A stretch of DNA of 34,568 nucleotides from Armatimonadetes bacterium CG2_30_59_28 (GTDB taxonomy: Bacteria > Armatimonadota > Abditibacteriia > CG2-30-59-28): positions 1 to 34,568 of the forward strand of contig MNXM01000225.1 of NCBI GenBank assembly GCA_001872605.1, written 5' to 3'. The notes under the pieces are model-generated. The model was given only the letters and a program-made list of their open reading frames with translations, ran no database searches and was not told the DNA's origin. Made by a program: the position numbers and the translations under genes. Shown here in pieces: positions 19,659 to 26,817 of the stretch; position 1 is the first letter of the stretch; the number at the start of each line of letters is the position of its first letter.

Positions 19659-20564
19659 ATGAGAGTCGCTGTAACAGGCGCGACAGGTTTTGTGGGCAGG
19701 CAATTGTGCGAGACGCTGCTTGTTAGAGGTCACTGCGTGACAGTCATCACGCGCCAGCCCGACAGGGGTCGATTGCTGCTGCCCCAAGTAGACAGTTTCC
19801 TGCAGTGGGACCCTGATGGAACCCTCGGCAAATCGCTGGATGGTGTGCATGCCGTCGTTCACCTCGCCGGGGAGAGCATTGCGGGACGGTGGAGCAAAGG
19901 GAAGAAAACCAGCATCCGTAACAGCCGCGTTACCGGGACACGAAACCTGGTGCGATCATTGCAGCAGTTAAGCCCGCCGACGCGTCCCCGCGTTCTGGTG
20001 AGCGCGTCAGCAATCGGGTACTATGGCGACTGCAAAGAGACTGAAGTGAATGAATCGTCCCCCGCGGGAAGCGGATTCCTCCCCGAAGTCTGTGCCGCGT
20101 GGGAGGCGGAAGCATCTCGGGCTGAGGAGCAGGGAATCCGGGTTGCCTCCGTACGCACCGGCATAGTGCTGGGACCTGGCGGCGCCCTTCAGCAGATGTT
20201 GCGCCCCTTCAGAATGGGGCTGGGAGGACGATTGGGGGATGGAAGGCAGTGGATGTCATGGATTCACATTGAGGATCTCATTGGCATCTTCGTCTTTGCA
20301 CTGGAGCAGGAGGCCGTGGTCGGCCCGATTAACGGCGTTGCGCCGCACCCCGTCACCAACCGGGAGTTCACGAAGGTCCTCGCCCATGTCCTCCGAAGAC
20401 CGGCAATGCTGCCGGTCCCCTCATTCGCCCTGAAAATGGCAATGGGAGAGTTCGCTGACGTCCTGCTGCAGGGACAAAAAGTGCTGCCGATAAAAGCTCT
20501 GAATTTCGGATACGCCTTCAAGTACCCGCATCTCGAACCGGCCTTGCGACAGGTACTTGCATAG
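19659..20564 (+). CDS. TIGR01777/SDR39U1-type NAD(P)-dependent epimerase
   Basis: A 301-aa extended short-chain dehydrogenase. The N-terminus has the Rossmann glycine motif VTGATGFVGRQL, followed by HLAGESIAGRWS, LVSASAIGYYGD (family-specific, with the catalytic Tyr in YYGD) and SWIHIEDL. The C-terminal DUF1731 segment is RPAMLPVPSFALKMAMGEFADVLL. Proteins of this family (E. coli YfcH, human SDR39U1) have no firmly established substrate. GGGAG lies about 10 nt before ATG 19659. It is monocistronic, with its own promoter and the convergent sixA gene beginning 3 nt past its stop. Confidence 0.94.
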   Translation: MRVAVTGATGFVGRQLCETLLVRGHCVTVITRQPDRGRLLLPQVDSFLQWDPDGTLGKSLDGVHAVVHLAGESIAGRWSKGKKTSIRNSRVTGTRNLVRSLQQLSPPTRPRVLVSASAIGYYGDCKETEVNESSPAGSGFLPEVCAAWEAEASRAEEQGIRVASVRTGIVLGPGGALQQMLRPFRMGLGGRLGDGRQWMSWIHIEDLIGIFVFALEQEAVVGPINGVAPHPVTNREFTKVLAHVLRRPAMLPVPSFALKMAMGEFADVLLQGQKVLPIKALNFGYAFKYPHLEPALRQVLA

Positions 20565-20566
20565 CA

Positions 20567-21058
20567 TCAATCGGTGGTCAGCGCAATCAGGTCATCCGCT
20601 TCTTTGAGCCAGACGAGCGTCCCGCTCCCCGGGGCAACTCCTTCACGGAGATGGATCAGCACAACCGTACCCGGCTTCATGGGGGTTCCCGCCAACCCAC
20701 ACAATAGGTCAATCATGAGCCCACAATCAGGTTGATGCCCTACCAGCATCACCGACTTCACATCAGGCAGCGTCTCCAACACGCGCTCCAGCTCGATGAT
20801 CTCACACCCCGGTGAAAGCTCGGCGCGCGTCTGCACCTCCTCCTCCATCCCCAAGGCCACTGCGATCAGTTCCGCCGTCTGCCGCGCCCTCACCAGGGGG
20901 CTACTCAGGATGAATTCCGGTTTGACGCCGAGGCGCTCAAGTCCGTGACCTGCAAGCTGCATCCTCTGCACGCCCGCATCGGTCAACGGGCGCTCTGCAT
21001 CACTCACATACCCCTGGAAGCCAGCGGCATCTCCGTGCCGAACAATGTAGATATCCAT
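20567..21058 (-). CDS. sixA: SixA-type phosphohistidine phosphatase
   Basis: A 163-aa histidine phosphatase of the SixA family. The phosphate pocket motif is IVRHGDA at the N-terminus (Arg7, His8), with LSSPLVRARQTAE and a second His in MLVGHQPDC. SixA dephosphorylates phosphohistidine on phosphotransfer proteins in E. coli. The track ORF runs to 21340, but homology and GGAG 7 nt upstream place the start at ATG 21058. It lies 38 nt downstream of the collapsed aldo/keto reductase and probably uses that gene's promoter (21659-21688). Confidence 0.93.
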   Translation of the reverse strand: MDIYIVRHGDAAGFQGYVSDAERPLTDAGVQRMQLAGHGLERLGVKPEFILSSPLVRARQTAELIAVALGMEEEVQTRAELSPGCEIIELERVLETLPDVKSVMLVGHQPDCGLMIDLLCGLAGTPMKPGTVVLIHLREGVAPGSGTLVWLKEADDLIALTTD

Positions 21059-21096
21059 AAAGCGTCTCCGCGTGTGCAATCTTTCGTGCAGACAGC

Positions 21097-21590
21097 CTAT
21101 GTCGTCGCTTTCCCAACCATGAGCTCCTGCACCAGCCGAACATTTTCGGTCACCTGTTCCCCGCTCTCCACACCGACGATGAAGGCGTCCACCGGCGACT
21201 CGAGCTGGAACCCGATAGCGGCGCGCGCGTCGTCCATCTCGCCCTTCCCAAGCGCCTTCATGGCGGGAACAACCTTGTCCGTCTCCGCATCCATGTTGAT
21301 GCCGCAGGCATGTAGTCGAACCAACACCACGTCCCTCCACGGATCATCGACACACGCACACAGTGCCCCGAACTCGTGATTGGAGCGCCCAACGGCCCGA
21401 ACCACGCCGGAGTCTTTCGCCCTGCTCAACACGTCCGCAAGCCCTTTCCGTCGCAACATCCGAGTGTCTGCTTGCAGTTACCGCTCCAACCGTCGGTTCC
21501 CGTGCGAATACCAAGCAGCGAGACCTCGATGCCAGTCTGCCCTAACTCAACCTTGGAAATCGTCACGGAAACGGGAACTCCTGTCGCCAT
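21097..21590 (-). pseudogene. Aldo/keto reductase remnant with internal deletion and frameshift
   Basis: Reading down from ATG 21590, the first frame gives KVELGQTGIEVSLLGIRTGT and DGWSGNCKQT, typical N-terminal aldo/keto reductase sequence, and stops at about 21426. The second frame (from about 21459) resumes with AKDSGVVRAVGRSNHEFGAL, then PWRDVVLVRLHACGINMD and a late VDAFIVGVESGEQVTEN, which are the C-terminal barrel strands. About 100 residues with the catalytic Asp-Tyr-Lys-His set are missing, the frame changes at the junction, and the stretch after KALGKGE also looks shortened. It is not listed as one ORF in the track. A functional truncated protein is unlikely. The promoter in front is intact. 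Confidence 0.85.
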
Positions 21591-21636
21591 GCGCGTTAGT
21601 AACTCGGGCTATTGAAAGTGTTCTCTGATTGCGTCA

Positions 21637-21666
21637 TTGTCTCTTTTGGCGCGAGTGGATTATACT
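21637..21666 (+). promoter_or_regulatory. Candidate promoter of cysK
   Basis: TTGTCT (21637-21642), 18 nt, TATACT (21661-21666). The -10 box overlaps the -10 of the divergent minus-strand promoter. The leader to the cysK GTG is about 130 nt, with no recognised riboswitch. Confidence 0.5.
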
Positions 21667-21688
21667 GTGGGCTGGGAACAGACGTCAA
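21659..21688 (-). promoter_or_regulatory. Promoter of the aldo/keto reductase remnant and sixA
   Basis: On the minus strand: TTGACG (21683-21688), 18 nt, perfect TATAAT (21659-21664). It is intact although its first gene is broken, so its remaining useful product is probably SixA. Confidence 0.6.
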
Positions 21689-21804
21689 AAGGCTGGCTCT
21701 TACTTCACAATTCTGCAGCCACATGGACCGGCAGCCGCGCCCTCGCCCAGCACCGAAATATACCGTCTGAAATCGCGGGCTTGTCGCCGCAAGGAGGTAA
21801 CGAA

Positions 21805-22743
21805 GTGAATATTGCGCACGACACAACAGAACTAGTCGGGAGAACACCCCTTGTTCGGCTGAACCGGGTGACCGAAGGTTGCATCGCCGAGGTGGCGGCC
21901 AAGCTGGAATTCTTCAACCCCCTCGGTTCGGTCAAAGACCGCATCGGCGTGAGCATGATTGAGGACGCGGAGAAGACAGGGAAGATCGCCCCGGATACCA
22001 TCATCATCGAGCCAACCTCGGGGAACACCGGCATTGCCCTCGCCTTCGTCTGCGCGGCGAAGGGATATAAGCTGGTCCTTACCATGCCGGAGACAATGAC
22101 CGTTGAGCGCCGCCAACTGCTCAAGGCCCTCGGCGCCGACCTGGTACTCACGCCCGGACCCGACGGCATGCCTGGAGCGATTCGGAAGGCAGAAGAACTA
22201 GCCAGGGAAACCCCCAATTCCTTTGTCCCTCAACAGTTCCAAAATCCCGCCAACCCGAAGATTCACCGCGAAACTACTGCTGAAGAGATCTGGAAGGATA
22301 CCGATGGGGAAGTGGACATCCTGGTATCCGGCGTTGGCACCGGCGGCACCATCACCGGCGTTGCCGAGGTAATCAAAGAACGGAAGCCTGAATTCAAGGC
22401 CATTGCCGTCGAACCAGTTCATTCCCCCGTCCTCTCGGGCGGACAACCTGGACCGCATAAGATTCAGGGAATCGGTGCGGGGTTTGTCCCCGACGTCCTG
22501 AGGACCGACCTCGTCGACGAAATCGTTCAGGTCAGCAACGATGAAGCGGCAGCGATGGCGCGTCGCCTCACGCAGGAGGAGGGCGTCTTTGCCGGGATCT
22601 CATCCGGAGCCGCCACCCACGCGGCCATCCAGGTGGCGAAACGAAAAGAGAACAACGGCAAGCTCATCGTCGTTATTCTCCCGGACACCGGCGAACGCTA
22701 CCTCAGCCACGAAGTCTACTCCATCTACGCCGAGGGGAAATAA
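21805..22743 (+). CDS. cysK: Cysteine synthase (O-acetylserine sulfhydrylase)
   Basis: A PLP enzyme that makes cysteine from O-acetylserine and sulfide. The start is GTG 21805 with AAGGAGG 7 nt upstream; the track's start at 21637 lies at the promoter. The product is 312 aa, normal for CysK. The Schiff-base Lys44 lies in NPLGSVKDR, the substrate loop is PTSGNTG and the phosphate-binding loop is [19 protein letters not shown] and GISSGAA follow. No regulatory C-terminal domain is present, so this is not cystathionine beta-synthase. It is monocistronic and convergent with the outer membrane protein gene. Confidence 0.97.
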   Translation: MNIAHDTTELVGRTPLVRLNRVTEGCIAEVAAKLEFFNPLGSVKDRIGVSMIEDAEKTGKIAPDTIIIEPTSGNTGIALAFVCAAKGYKLVLTMPETMTVERRQLLKALGADLVLTPGPDGMPGAIRKAEELARETPNSFVPQQFQNPANPKIHRETTAEEIWKDTDGEVDILVSGVGTGGTITGVAEVIKERKPEFKAIAVEPVHSPVLSGGQPGPHKIQGIGAGFVPDVLRTDLVDEIVQVSNDEAAAMARRLTQEEGVFAGISSGAATHAAIQVAKRKENNGKLIVVILPDTGERYLSHEVYSIYAEGK

Positions 22744-22784
22744 GGGTAACTGGGGGATTGGGTAATGACGGGAACTGGGTAATA

Positions 22785-22813
22785 GATAGCTGGTATCCTG
22801 ATGACCAGCTATC
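22785..22813. terminator. Hairpin between cysK and the barrel protein gene
   Basis: gatagctggt (22785-22794) and accagctatc (22804-22813) form a perfect 10-bp stem with a 9-nt loop, between convergent genes. There is no strong T-run on either side, so a bidirectional terminator is likely by position but not proven. The preceding 40 nt repeat gggtaa-type units. Confidence 0.5.
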
Positions 22814-22840
22814 CCTATCAGCCATCCGCCATCCGCCGTT

Positions 22841-23890
22841 TCACCAGCTCTTCGTCAGGCTGATAGTGTGCAGGTCGGCATCGCCGAAAAGTGGTGCGAG
22901 GTCGTCCTGCTCGAAGTCCTTCACGAAGGCGTACTCCACCTTCCAGTCATTGTTGGTGTAGCTGAAGCCGAGAGTCGGGTTTCCTTCATGCGATCCGGCG
23001 CGCAGTTCCCATTGGTCGCCAGCCTTCACTTCTGCCCCGAAGTTCAGCCCCTCATCGCGGTACGCGAAGGAATCTGAGGTCAGCTTCCGCTTGAACCACT
23101 CACCGGCGAGTGTCACCTTGTCGTTGGGATGATAGGCGAACCCCACGTCATAGTCCACTTGGTCAAAGTGATCAGTCGCGTCAGCAGCCACGAACCCCGG
23201 AAGGGTGATAGTTGCGCGCTGATCCGACGCGGTCAGGACCGCCCCGAAGTCCCACTGGTCATCCAACTCGTGTTGCACAGCAACACGGAACTTCGGCGTG
23301 ATGACGCTGTCGCTGTCCGCCTCGGCGACCTCCGTCATCGGCCCAACGGGGAAAGAAATCGGCGCATACACGCGGGTCCTGCTGTTGCGCAGGGCGGTGG
23401 AAATTCCGAGAGCTGTCTTCTCGGTGATGAAGAAACCGTAACCCAGATAGACCCCCTGATCTTCCATCTGAATCTGCGTCGGCACTCCGGGAGGAGCGCC
23501 CGTAATTGATACCCCGCCACGGTTGGAGTCCAGATTGAAGTAGACCAGTTGCAGCCCATCCTTGTGCTTCGTCCACTTCACCGGGAACTCATAGCGAAAC
23601 ATCGTGTAGTCCGCGTCCAGTCCGCCGTTAAAGCTGTAATTAGCGTAGACCACGTTCGCCTGCGGCTCCTCCAACCACGCCGCGTGCGCCGGATTGCGCG
23701 AATACGGGTCGACAACGACGCTGGAGATATTCCCCATTCCCATCGTGCGGACACTGGCGAAAGTCAACGCCTGCGGAGCGGAAAATATCTCCGGTCCGGG
23801 AGGCAACGTAATCTGGGCGCGCCCATTTCCCACCAAGCCCGTCACCGCCACCGCCGCCCAAGCCAGTACTGAAACTCTCCTGCTTCTCAA
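22841..23890 (-). CDS. Outer membrane beta-barrel protein (PorV/FadL-like)
   Basis: The C-terminus alternates in amphipathic strands and ends in ISLTKSW, an aromatic last residue as in BAM substrates. The early segment SVRTMGMGNISSVVVDPYSRNPA is typical of PorV/FadL-like barrels (a luminal N-terminal segment before the strands). Transport or secretion accessory roles are known in the superfamily; the specific role here is unknown. The track start ATG 23962 falls between the -10 and -35 of a TTGACT-17-TATCCT promoter, so translation must begin later. TTG 23890 gives a textbook signal peptide, RSRRVSVLAWAAVAVTG with a GRA-Q cleavage site (349 aa). GTG 23929 is an alternative. No neighbour shares its operon. 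Confidence 0.78.
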   Translation of the reverse strand: MRSRRVSVLAWAAVAVTGLVGNGRAQITLPPGPEIFSAPQALTFASVRTMGMGNISSVVVDPYSRNPAHAAWLEEPQANVVYANYSFNGGLDADYTMFRYEFPVKWTKHKDGLQLVYFNLDSNRGGVSITGAPPGVPTQIQMEDQGVYLGYGFFITEKTALGISTALRNSRTRVYAPISFPVGPMTEVAEADSDSVITPKFRVAVQHELDDQWDFGAVLTASDQRATITLPGFVAADATDHFDQVDYDVGFAYHPNDKVTLAGEWFKRKLTSDSFAYRDEGLNFGAEVKAGDQWELRAGSHEGNPTLGFSYTNNDWKVEYAFVKDFEQDDLAPLFGDADLHTISLTKSW

Positions 23891-23946
23891 CCTGCTACCC
23901 CCATTGCTGTGCTGGATTGCTGCATTCACTTGCCACTCGAATGGTG

Positions 23947-23975
23947 AGGATAACCGCTGCATATACCAAAGTCAA
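23947..23975 (-). promoter_or_regulatory. Promoter of the barrel protein gene
   Basis: On the minus strand: TTGACT (23970-23975), 17 nt, TATCCT (23947-23952). It overlaps the codons of the annotated-by-track N-terminus and supports the downstream start. The MITE-like element begins 17 nt further upstream. Confidence 0.6.
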
Positions 23976-23991
23976 GGAGAATGATGAGTGA

Positions 23992-24237
23992 CTGAAGTTC
24001 CAGCATAAGGTTCGACGCCCACGATTTCAAATCGGGGGAGCCTCACGTTCTCGCTACAAGTGCTGTCGTACTGCTTTTTTGGGTTTGGCGACCATCCCCT
24101 TCCGACCTAATGCCGGAAGGGGATGGTCGCCAAACCCAGGAAGTGGGTGGAAAACGAATGTAGGCTAATTGTGAGGCTCCTCCGATATGAAATCGTGGGC
24201 GTCCCGGCAAAGTTTCGTTCTTATGCTGGAATTTCAG
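23992..24237. mobile_element. MITE-like element made of three nested inverted repeats
   Basis: Three concentric inverted repeats fill about 246 nt. The outer arms are ctgaagttccagcataag (23992-24009) and its near-complement at 24220-24237 (17/18). The middle arms are 24014-24046 and 24171-24203 (31/33). The centre is a perfect 24-bp stem, 24081-24104 with 24114-24137 (gggtttggcgaccatc...), around a 9-nt loop. A run of six T precedes the central stem on the plus strand, which is the wrong side for a terminator on either strand. No ORF of note is inside. No clear target-site duplication was seen. It lies upstream of two divergent genes and could affect both promoters. Confidence 0.8.
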
Positions 24238-24379
24238 ATAAGTGAGAAGGAGGTTTCCCTCCCCTGCGAGTCTCCTCAATAGTGTTTGCGTGTGGGGAGG
24301 ATTCCATCTGCCACGCCAACGTTCGCCAAATTCATCCTGCGATCCCAGGCATTCCCCCCATCAGAAATGCGGAATTTGG

Positions 24380-24446
24380 GGTAGAGACTGCGTCCCTGCG
24401 GACGCCCGTATGGGCGGAATGTATCTGCGGAGTCGTTGCCTCTACC
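24380..24446. repeat. Imperfect palindromic element
   Basis: ggtagag (24380-24386) and ctctacc (24440-24446) flank a region with the centre cgccc-gtat-gggcg (24403-24416). The stretch tagagactgcgtccctgc is reminiscent of the inverted-repeat arm at 60-93 (shared cgtccctgc and a preceding gtag...gag), so both may belong to one degenerate repeat family. No gene overlaps it convincingly. Confidence 0.45.
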
Positions 24447-24476
24447 TGCAAACCCCGCGCCTCTGCTGGCAAAGCC

Positions 24477-24695
24477 TCAGCCTCTGCTGATAGCGTGTTT
24501 GCCTGCGGCATTTTCCCATTTCTGACGGGTTTTGGGTTTATACTCCTCCGTGAGTTGCAGGTTGGGTTCCAGCGCAAGGTTGCGCAACGTCTCCAGCCGC
24601 ATCCTGGCCGCCCTCCAGAAGGAGTGTCTTACGACCTGAGAAAACAACCAAACAACGTCAGGTGCCCCGACTTCGCGTTGGGACGAGGATCGCAT
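24477..24695 (-). other. Possible orphan coding fragment
   Basis: A 72-aa reading frame without a ribosome site. Its centre, RHSFWRAARMRLETLRNLALE and then PKTRQKWENA, has protein-like helical composition and is unlike the low-complexity shadow ORFs around it, but I recognise no family. It may be a gene relic. Except for the palindromic elements and the rhomboid promoter, the remaining 24240-24760 stretch shows nothing supportable. Confidence 0.25.
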
Positions 24696-24766
24696 CAGTC
24701 AACGGACTGGGATATAGCACAGCGCGCAAGAGCGCAACTTTGGAGTGCGGTGGCAGCGACCCCGGT

Positions 24767-24795
24767 TTGACTTCCCTCCCTGCGTTTGTTACACT
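24767..24795 (+). promoter_or_regulatory. Promoter of the rhomboid gene
   Basis: TTGACT (24767-24772), 17 nt, TACACT (24790-24795), with TG one base before the -10 (extended -10). The leader to the ATG is about 80 nt. Confidence 0.6.
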
Positions 24796-24879
24796 TCCCG
24801 CGTTCTTCTGCACGCTTGTGTCTGCTCGAGCAGATGCCTGTCATATTCGTTCACGGTTTGATCCTCGGGACACGTTGGC

Positions 24880-26100
24880 ATGTTCTTCTTCATTCCCTAC
24901 GGCACCGACCGGCCTGCCCGGAGTTTTCCCTTCATCACGTACACCCTCATCGCGATCAACGTCATCGTGTTTGCCTGGCAATACGGGGTGTCTAATTCCG
25001 ATGCTGTGATGGATCGCTACGCCTTTATCCCCAACCAACTGAACGGCATGTCATGGTTTACCTACATGTTCCTGCACGGGGGGTTGAGTCACCTTGCCGG
25101 CAACATGCTCTACCTGTGGCTTTTCGGTTGCGCGCTGGAGTGTGCGCTGGGTTGGTGGATATTCCTGCCTACCTACCTGCTATCCGGCTGCGTGGCGATG
25201 ATGCTGCACTACAGCATCGTCATGGCCACCGATCCGGTCGGCGCGAATACCCACCTGGTGGGCGCCTCCGGCGCCATTGCCGGGCTGCTTGGCATGTACG
25301 CTCTGCGCTTCTATCAAACCCGAATCCGCATGTGGTATTTCGTTTTCCTTCTGTTTTTCATCCGCTGGGGGAAGTTCGAGATTGGCTCCGTGTGGTTCAT
25401 CGCAATATGGATAGCGCAACAGATTTTCGGCGCGGCGATGAGTGCATGGTCTCCCGACGTTGGCTCCCATATTGCCTACTGGACTCACATCGGTGGATTT
25501 GGGCTGGGGATGCTGTACGCTCTACTCATCAACCTTCAGAGCGAGGGGAAATCAGAGTACGTCCTTGCCGACGCAGTGTACGCCCTCGACCGCCAGGACT
25601 ATCGCAGGGCTCTTCAGTTGTCCGGAGAAGTGGTTAAACGAGAACCGGCGAACTCTGAGGCGCGTCTCGTTCACGTCCGTTCCGGGATGCACACGCGGCC
25701 CTTCGAGGATTTCATACCTGAGTATGAATCGCTGATGAAGGACAGCCTGCAGAAGCACAACCTCGAGTTGGCGCAGGCGCTGTACACGGAACTGGAGTCG
25801 CTGTATCCCACTAACGGTATGGATTCGCGATTGCGCCTCGCAATCGCGACGTGTCTCGCCCAGCTTGGGGACCATGCAGGCGCCGTTCGAGTTCTCCAGC
25901 GAATTATCCAGGAGGCGCCCAACAGCGCGGAAGCGGAGACGGCAACGCTGAGGTACGCTCAACTGTTAATTGAGCAACTGGGACGCCCGAAAGAGGCCGC
26001 CGATGCACTCCGCCACTTTGTGGTGCGCTACCCGAACAGCCAGTGGAAGGATTTCGCAGAACAACTGCTGGCTAAGGCGCGTCAGGCGATGAGAAAGTAA
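24880..26100 (+). CDS. Rhomboid family intramembrane serine protease with C-terminal TPR region
   Basis: A 406-aa protein. Residues 1-225 form a six-helix rhomboid core: an N-terminal PYGTDRPARSFPFITYTLI, the HLAGNMLYLWLFG motif, the catalytic serine in VGASGAIAGLLG, and the catalytic histidine in THIGGFGLGMLYALL. The dyad is intact, so it should be an active intramembrane protease. The large helix 4-5 loop (FFIRWGKFEIG) is like the FIRWGRIRVP-type variants common in non-proteobacteria. Residues about 235-400 carry tetratricopeptide-like helices on the cytoplasmic side (YVLADAVYALDRQDYRRALQ, APNSAEAETATLRYAQLL). The TPR part probably recruits or senses a partner. It is monocistronic and convergent with the regulator gene. 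Confidence 0.93.
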   Translation: MFFFIPYGTDRPARSFPFITYTLIAINVIVFAWQYGVSNSDAVMDRYAFIPNQLNGMSWFTYMFLHGGLSHLAGNMLYLWLFGCALECALGWWIFLPTYLLSGCVAMMLHYSIVMATDPVGANTHLVGASGAIAGLLGMYALRFYQTRIRMWYFVFLLFFIRWGKFEIGSVWFIAIWIAQQIFGAAMSAWSPDVGSHIAYWTHIGGFGLGMLYALLINLQSEGKSEYVLADAVYALDRQDYRRALQLSGEVVKREPANSEARLVHVRSGMHTRPFEDFIPEYESLMKDSLQKHNLELAQALYTELESLYPTNGMDSRLRLAIATCLAQLGDHAGAVRVLQRIIQEAPNSAEAETATLRYAQLLIEQLGRPKEAADALRHFVVRYPNSQWKDFAEQLLAKARQAMRK

Positions 26101-26130
26101 GCGCGGCACGGCGCCGGGCGGTGAGTCGCT

Positions 26131-26802
26131 CTACGCCTGGAAACGGTAGCCGACGTTCCGAACGGTCTCGATGAGGTCGCAGATAGGATGCGGCAGTTTG
26201 GCCCGCAGGCGACGCACGTGAACATCGACCGTGCGGGTGCCGCCAAAGTACTCCTCTTCCCACACTCGCTCCAGCAGCACGTCACGCGTATACACTCTTC
26301 CGCGGTGGGTCGCGAGGAATTTTAGCAGTTCATATTCCTTATACGTCAGCTCGACAGCCCGGCCCATCGCGGAGACCTGGTAGTTGGCGAGGTTAATGAC
26401 CAGGTCGCCAATCTTCACCGTGTCTTCGGAGTCTACCTTGTTGGCGCGCCAGAGAGTGTGCCGGATGCGAAACGCAATTTCCGCGGTGTTGGCCGGGATG
26501 AAGACGAAGTCATCTATGCCAAGCGAGAAGTCGAGCTCCCGGACGGCGTCCAGATCCGCCACGACAACCAGAGAAGTGTCGTTGAGCGCCTCGTCCTTTT
26601 TCAGCGACCTGCACAGGGAGAGGCCATCCACCGACGCGGATGTGAGATCAACGAGCGCCAGGTCGGGAACATCCACGGCCAGGCTGTCCACAACGCCGTC
26701 GCTGAACCCCAGCCCGGTCACCCGATATCCCATGTCTTTAAGTCGCGCCTGCAATCCCTGTTGCACGTCCTGGTTCTCACTGAGGATACAGATACGAAGC
26801 AT
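26131..26802 (-). CDS. OmpR/PhoB-type response regulator with degenerate receiver
   Basis: A 223-aa two-domain regulator. The C-terminal winged helix (about residues 130-223) is a good trans_reg_C domain: VELTYKEYELLKFLATHRGRVYTRDVLLERVW, then RTVDVHVRRLRAKL and IETVRNVGYRF. The receiver (1-115) keeps the Asp-containing strand (LALVDLTSASVDG), but the acidic pair at the start of strand 1 reads SENQD rather than DDD, and the invariant Lys-Pro reads IP (FVFIPANT). Phosphorylation-driven switching is therefore doubtful; it may act constitutively or by another signal, as in some GlnR-type orphans. No kinase is adjacent. It starts 15 nt after the nadE stop and is probably cotranscribed. Confidence 0.9.
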   Translation of the reverse strand: MLRICILSENQDVQQGLQARLKDMGYRVTGLGFSDGVVDSLAVDVPDLALVDLTSASVDGLSLCRSLKKDEALNDTSLVVVADLDAVRELDFSLGIDDFVFIPANTAEIAFRIRHTLWRANKVDSEDTVKIGDLVINLANYQVSAMGRAVELTYKEYELLKFLATHRGRVYTRDVLLERVWEEEYFGGTRTVDVHVRRLRAKLPHPICDLIETVRNVGYRFQA

Positions 26803-26817
26803 GGGCGGTCGAATCCT

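Noticed and set aside
24074-24137. Intrinsic terminator made by the 24-bp stem and T-run
   Set aside because: The T-run precedes the stem on the plus strand and becomes A's after the stem on the minus strand, so it is on the wrong side in both directions; the adjacent genes diverge.
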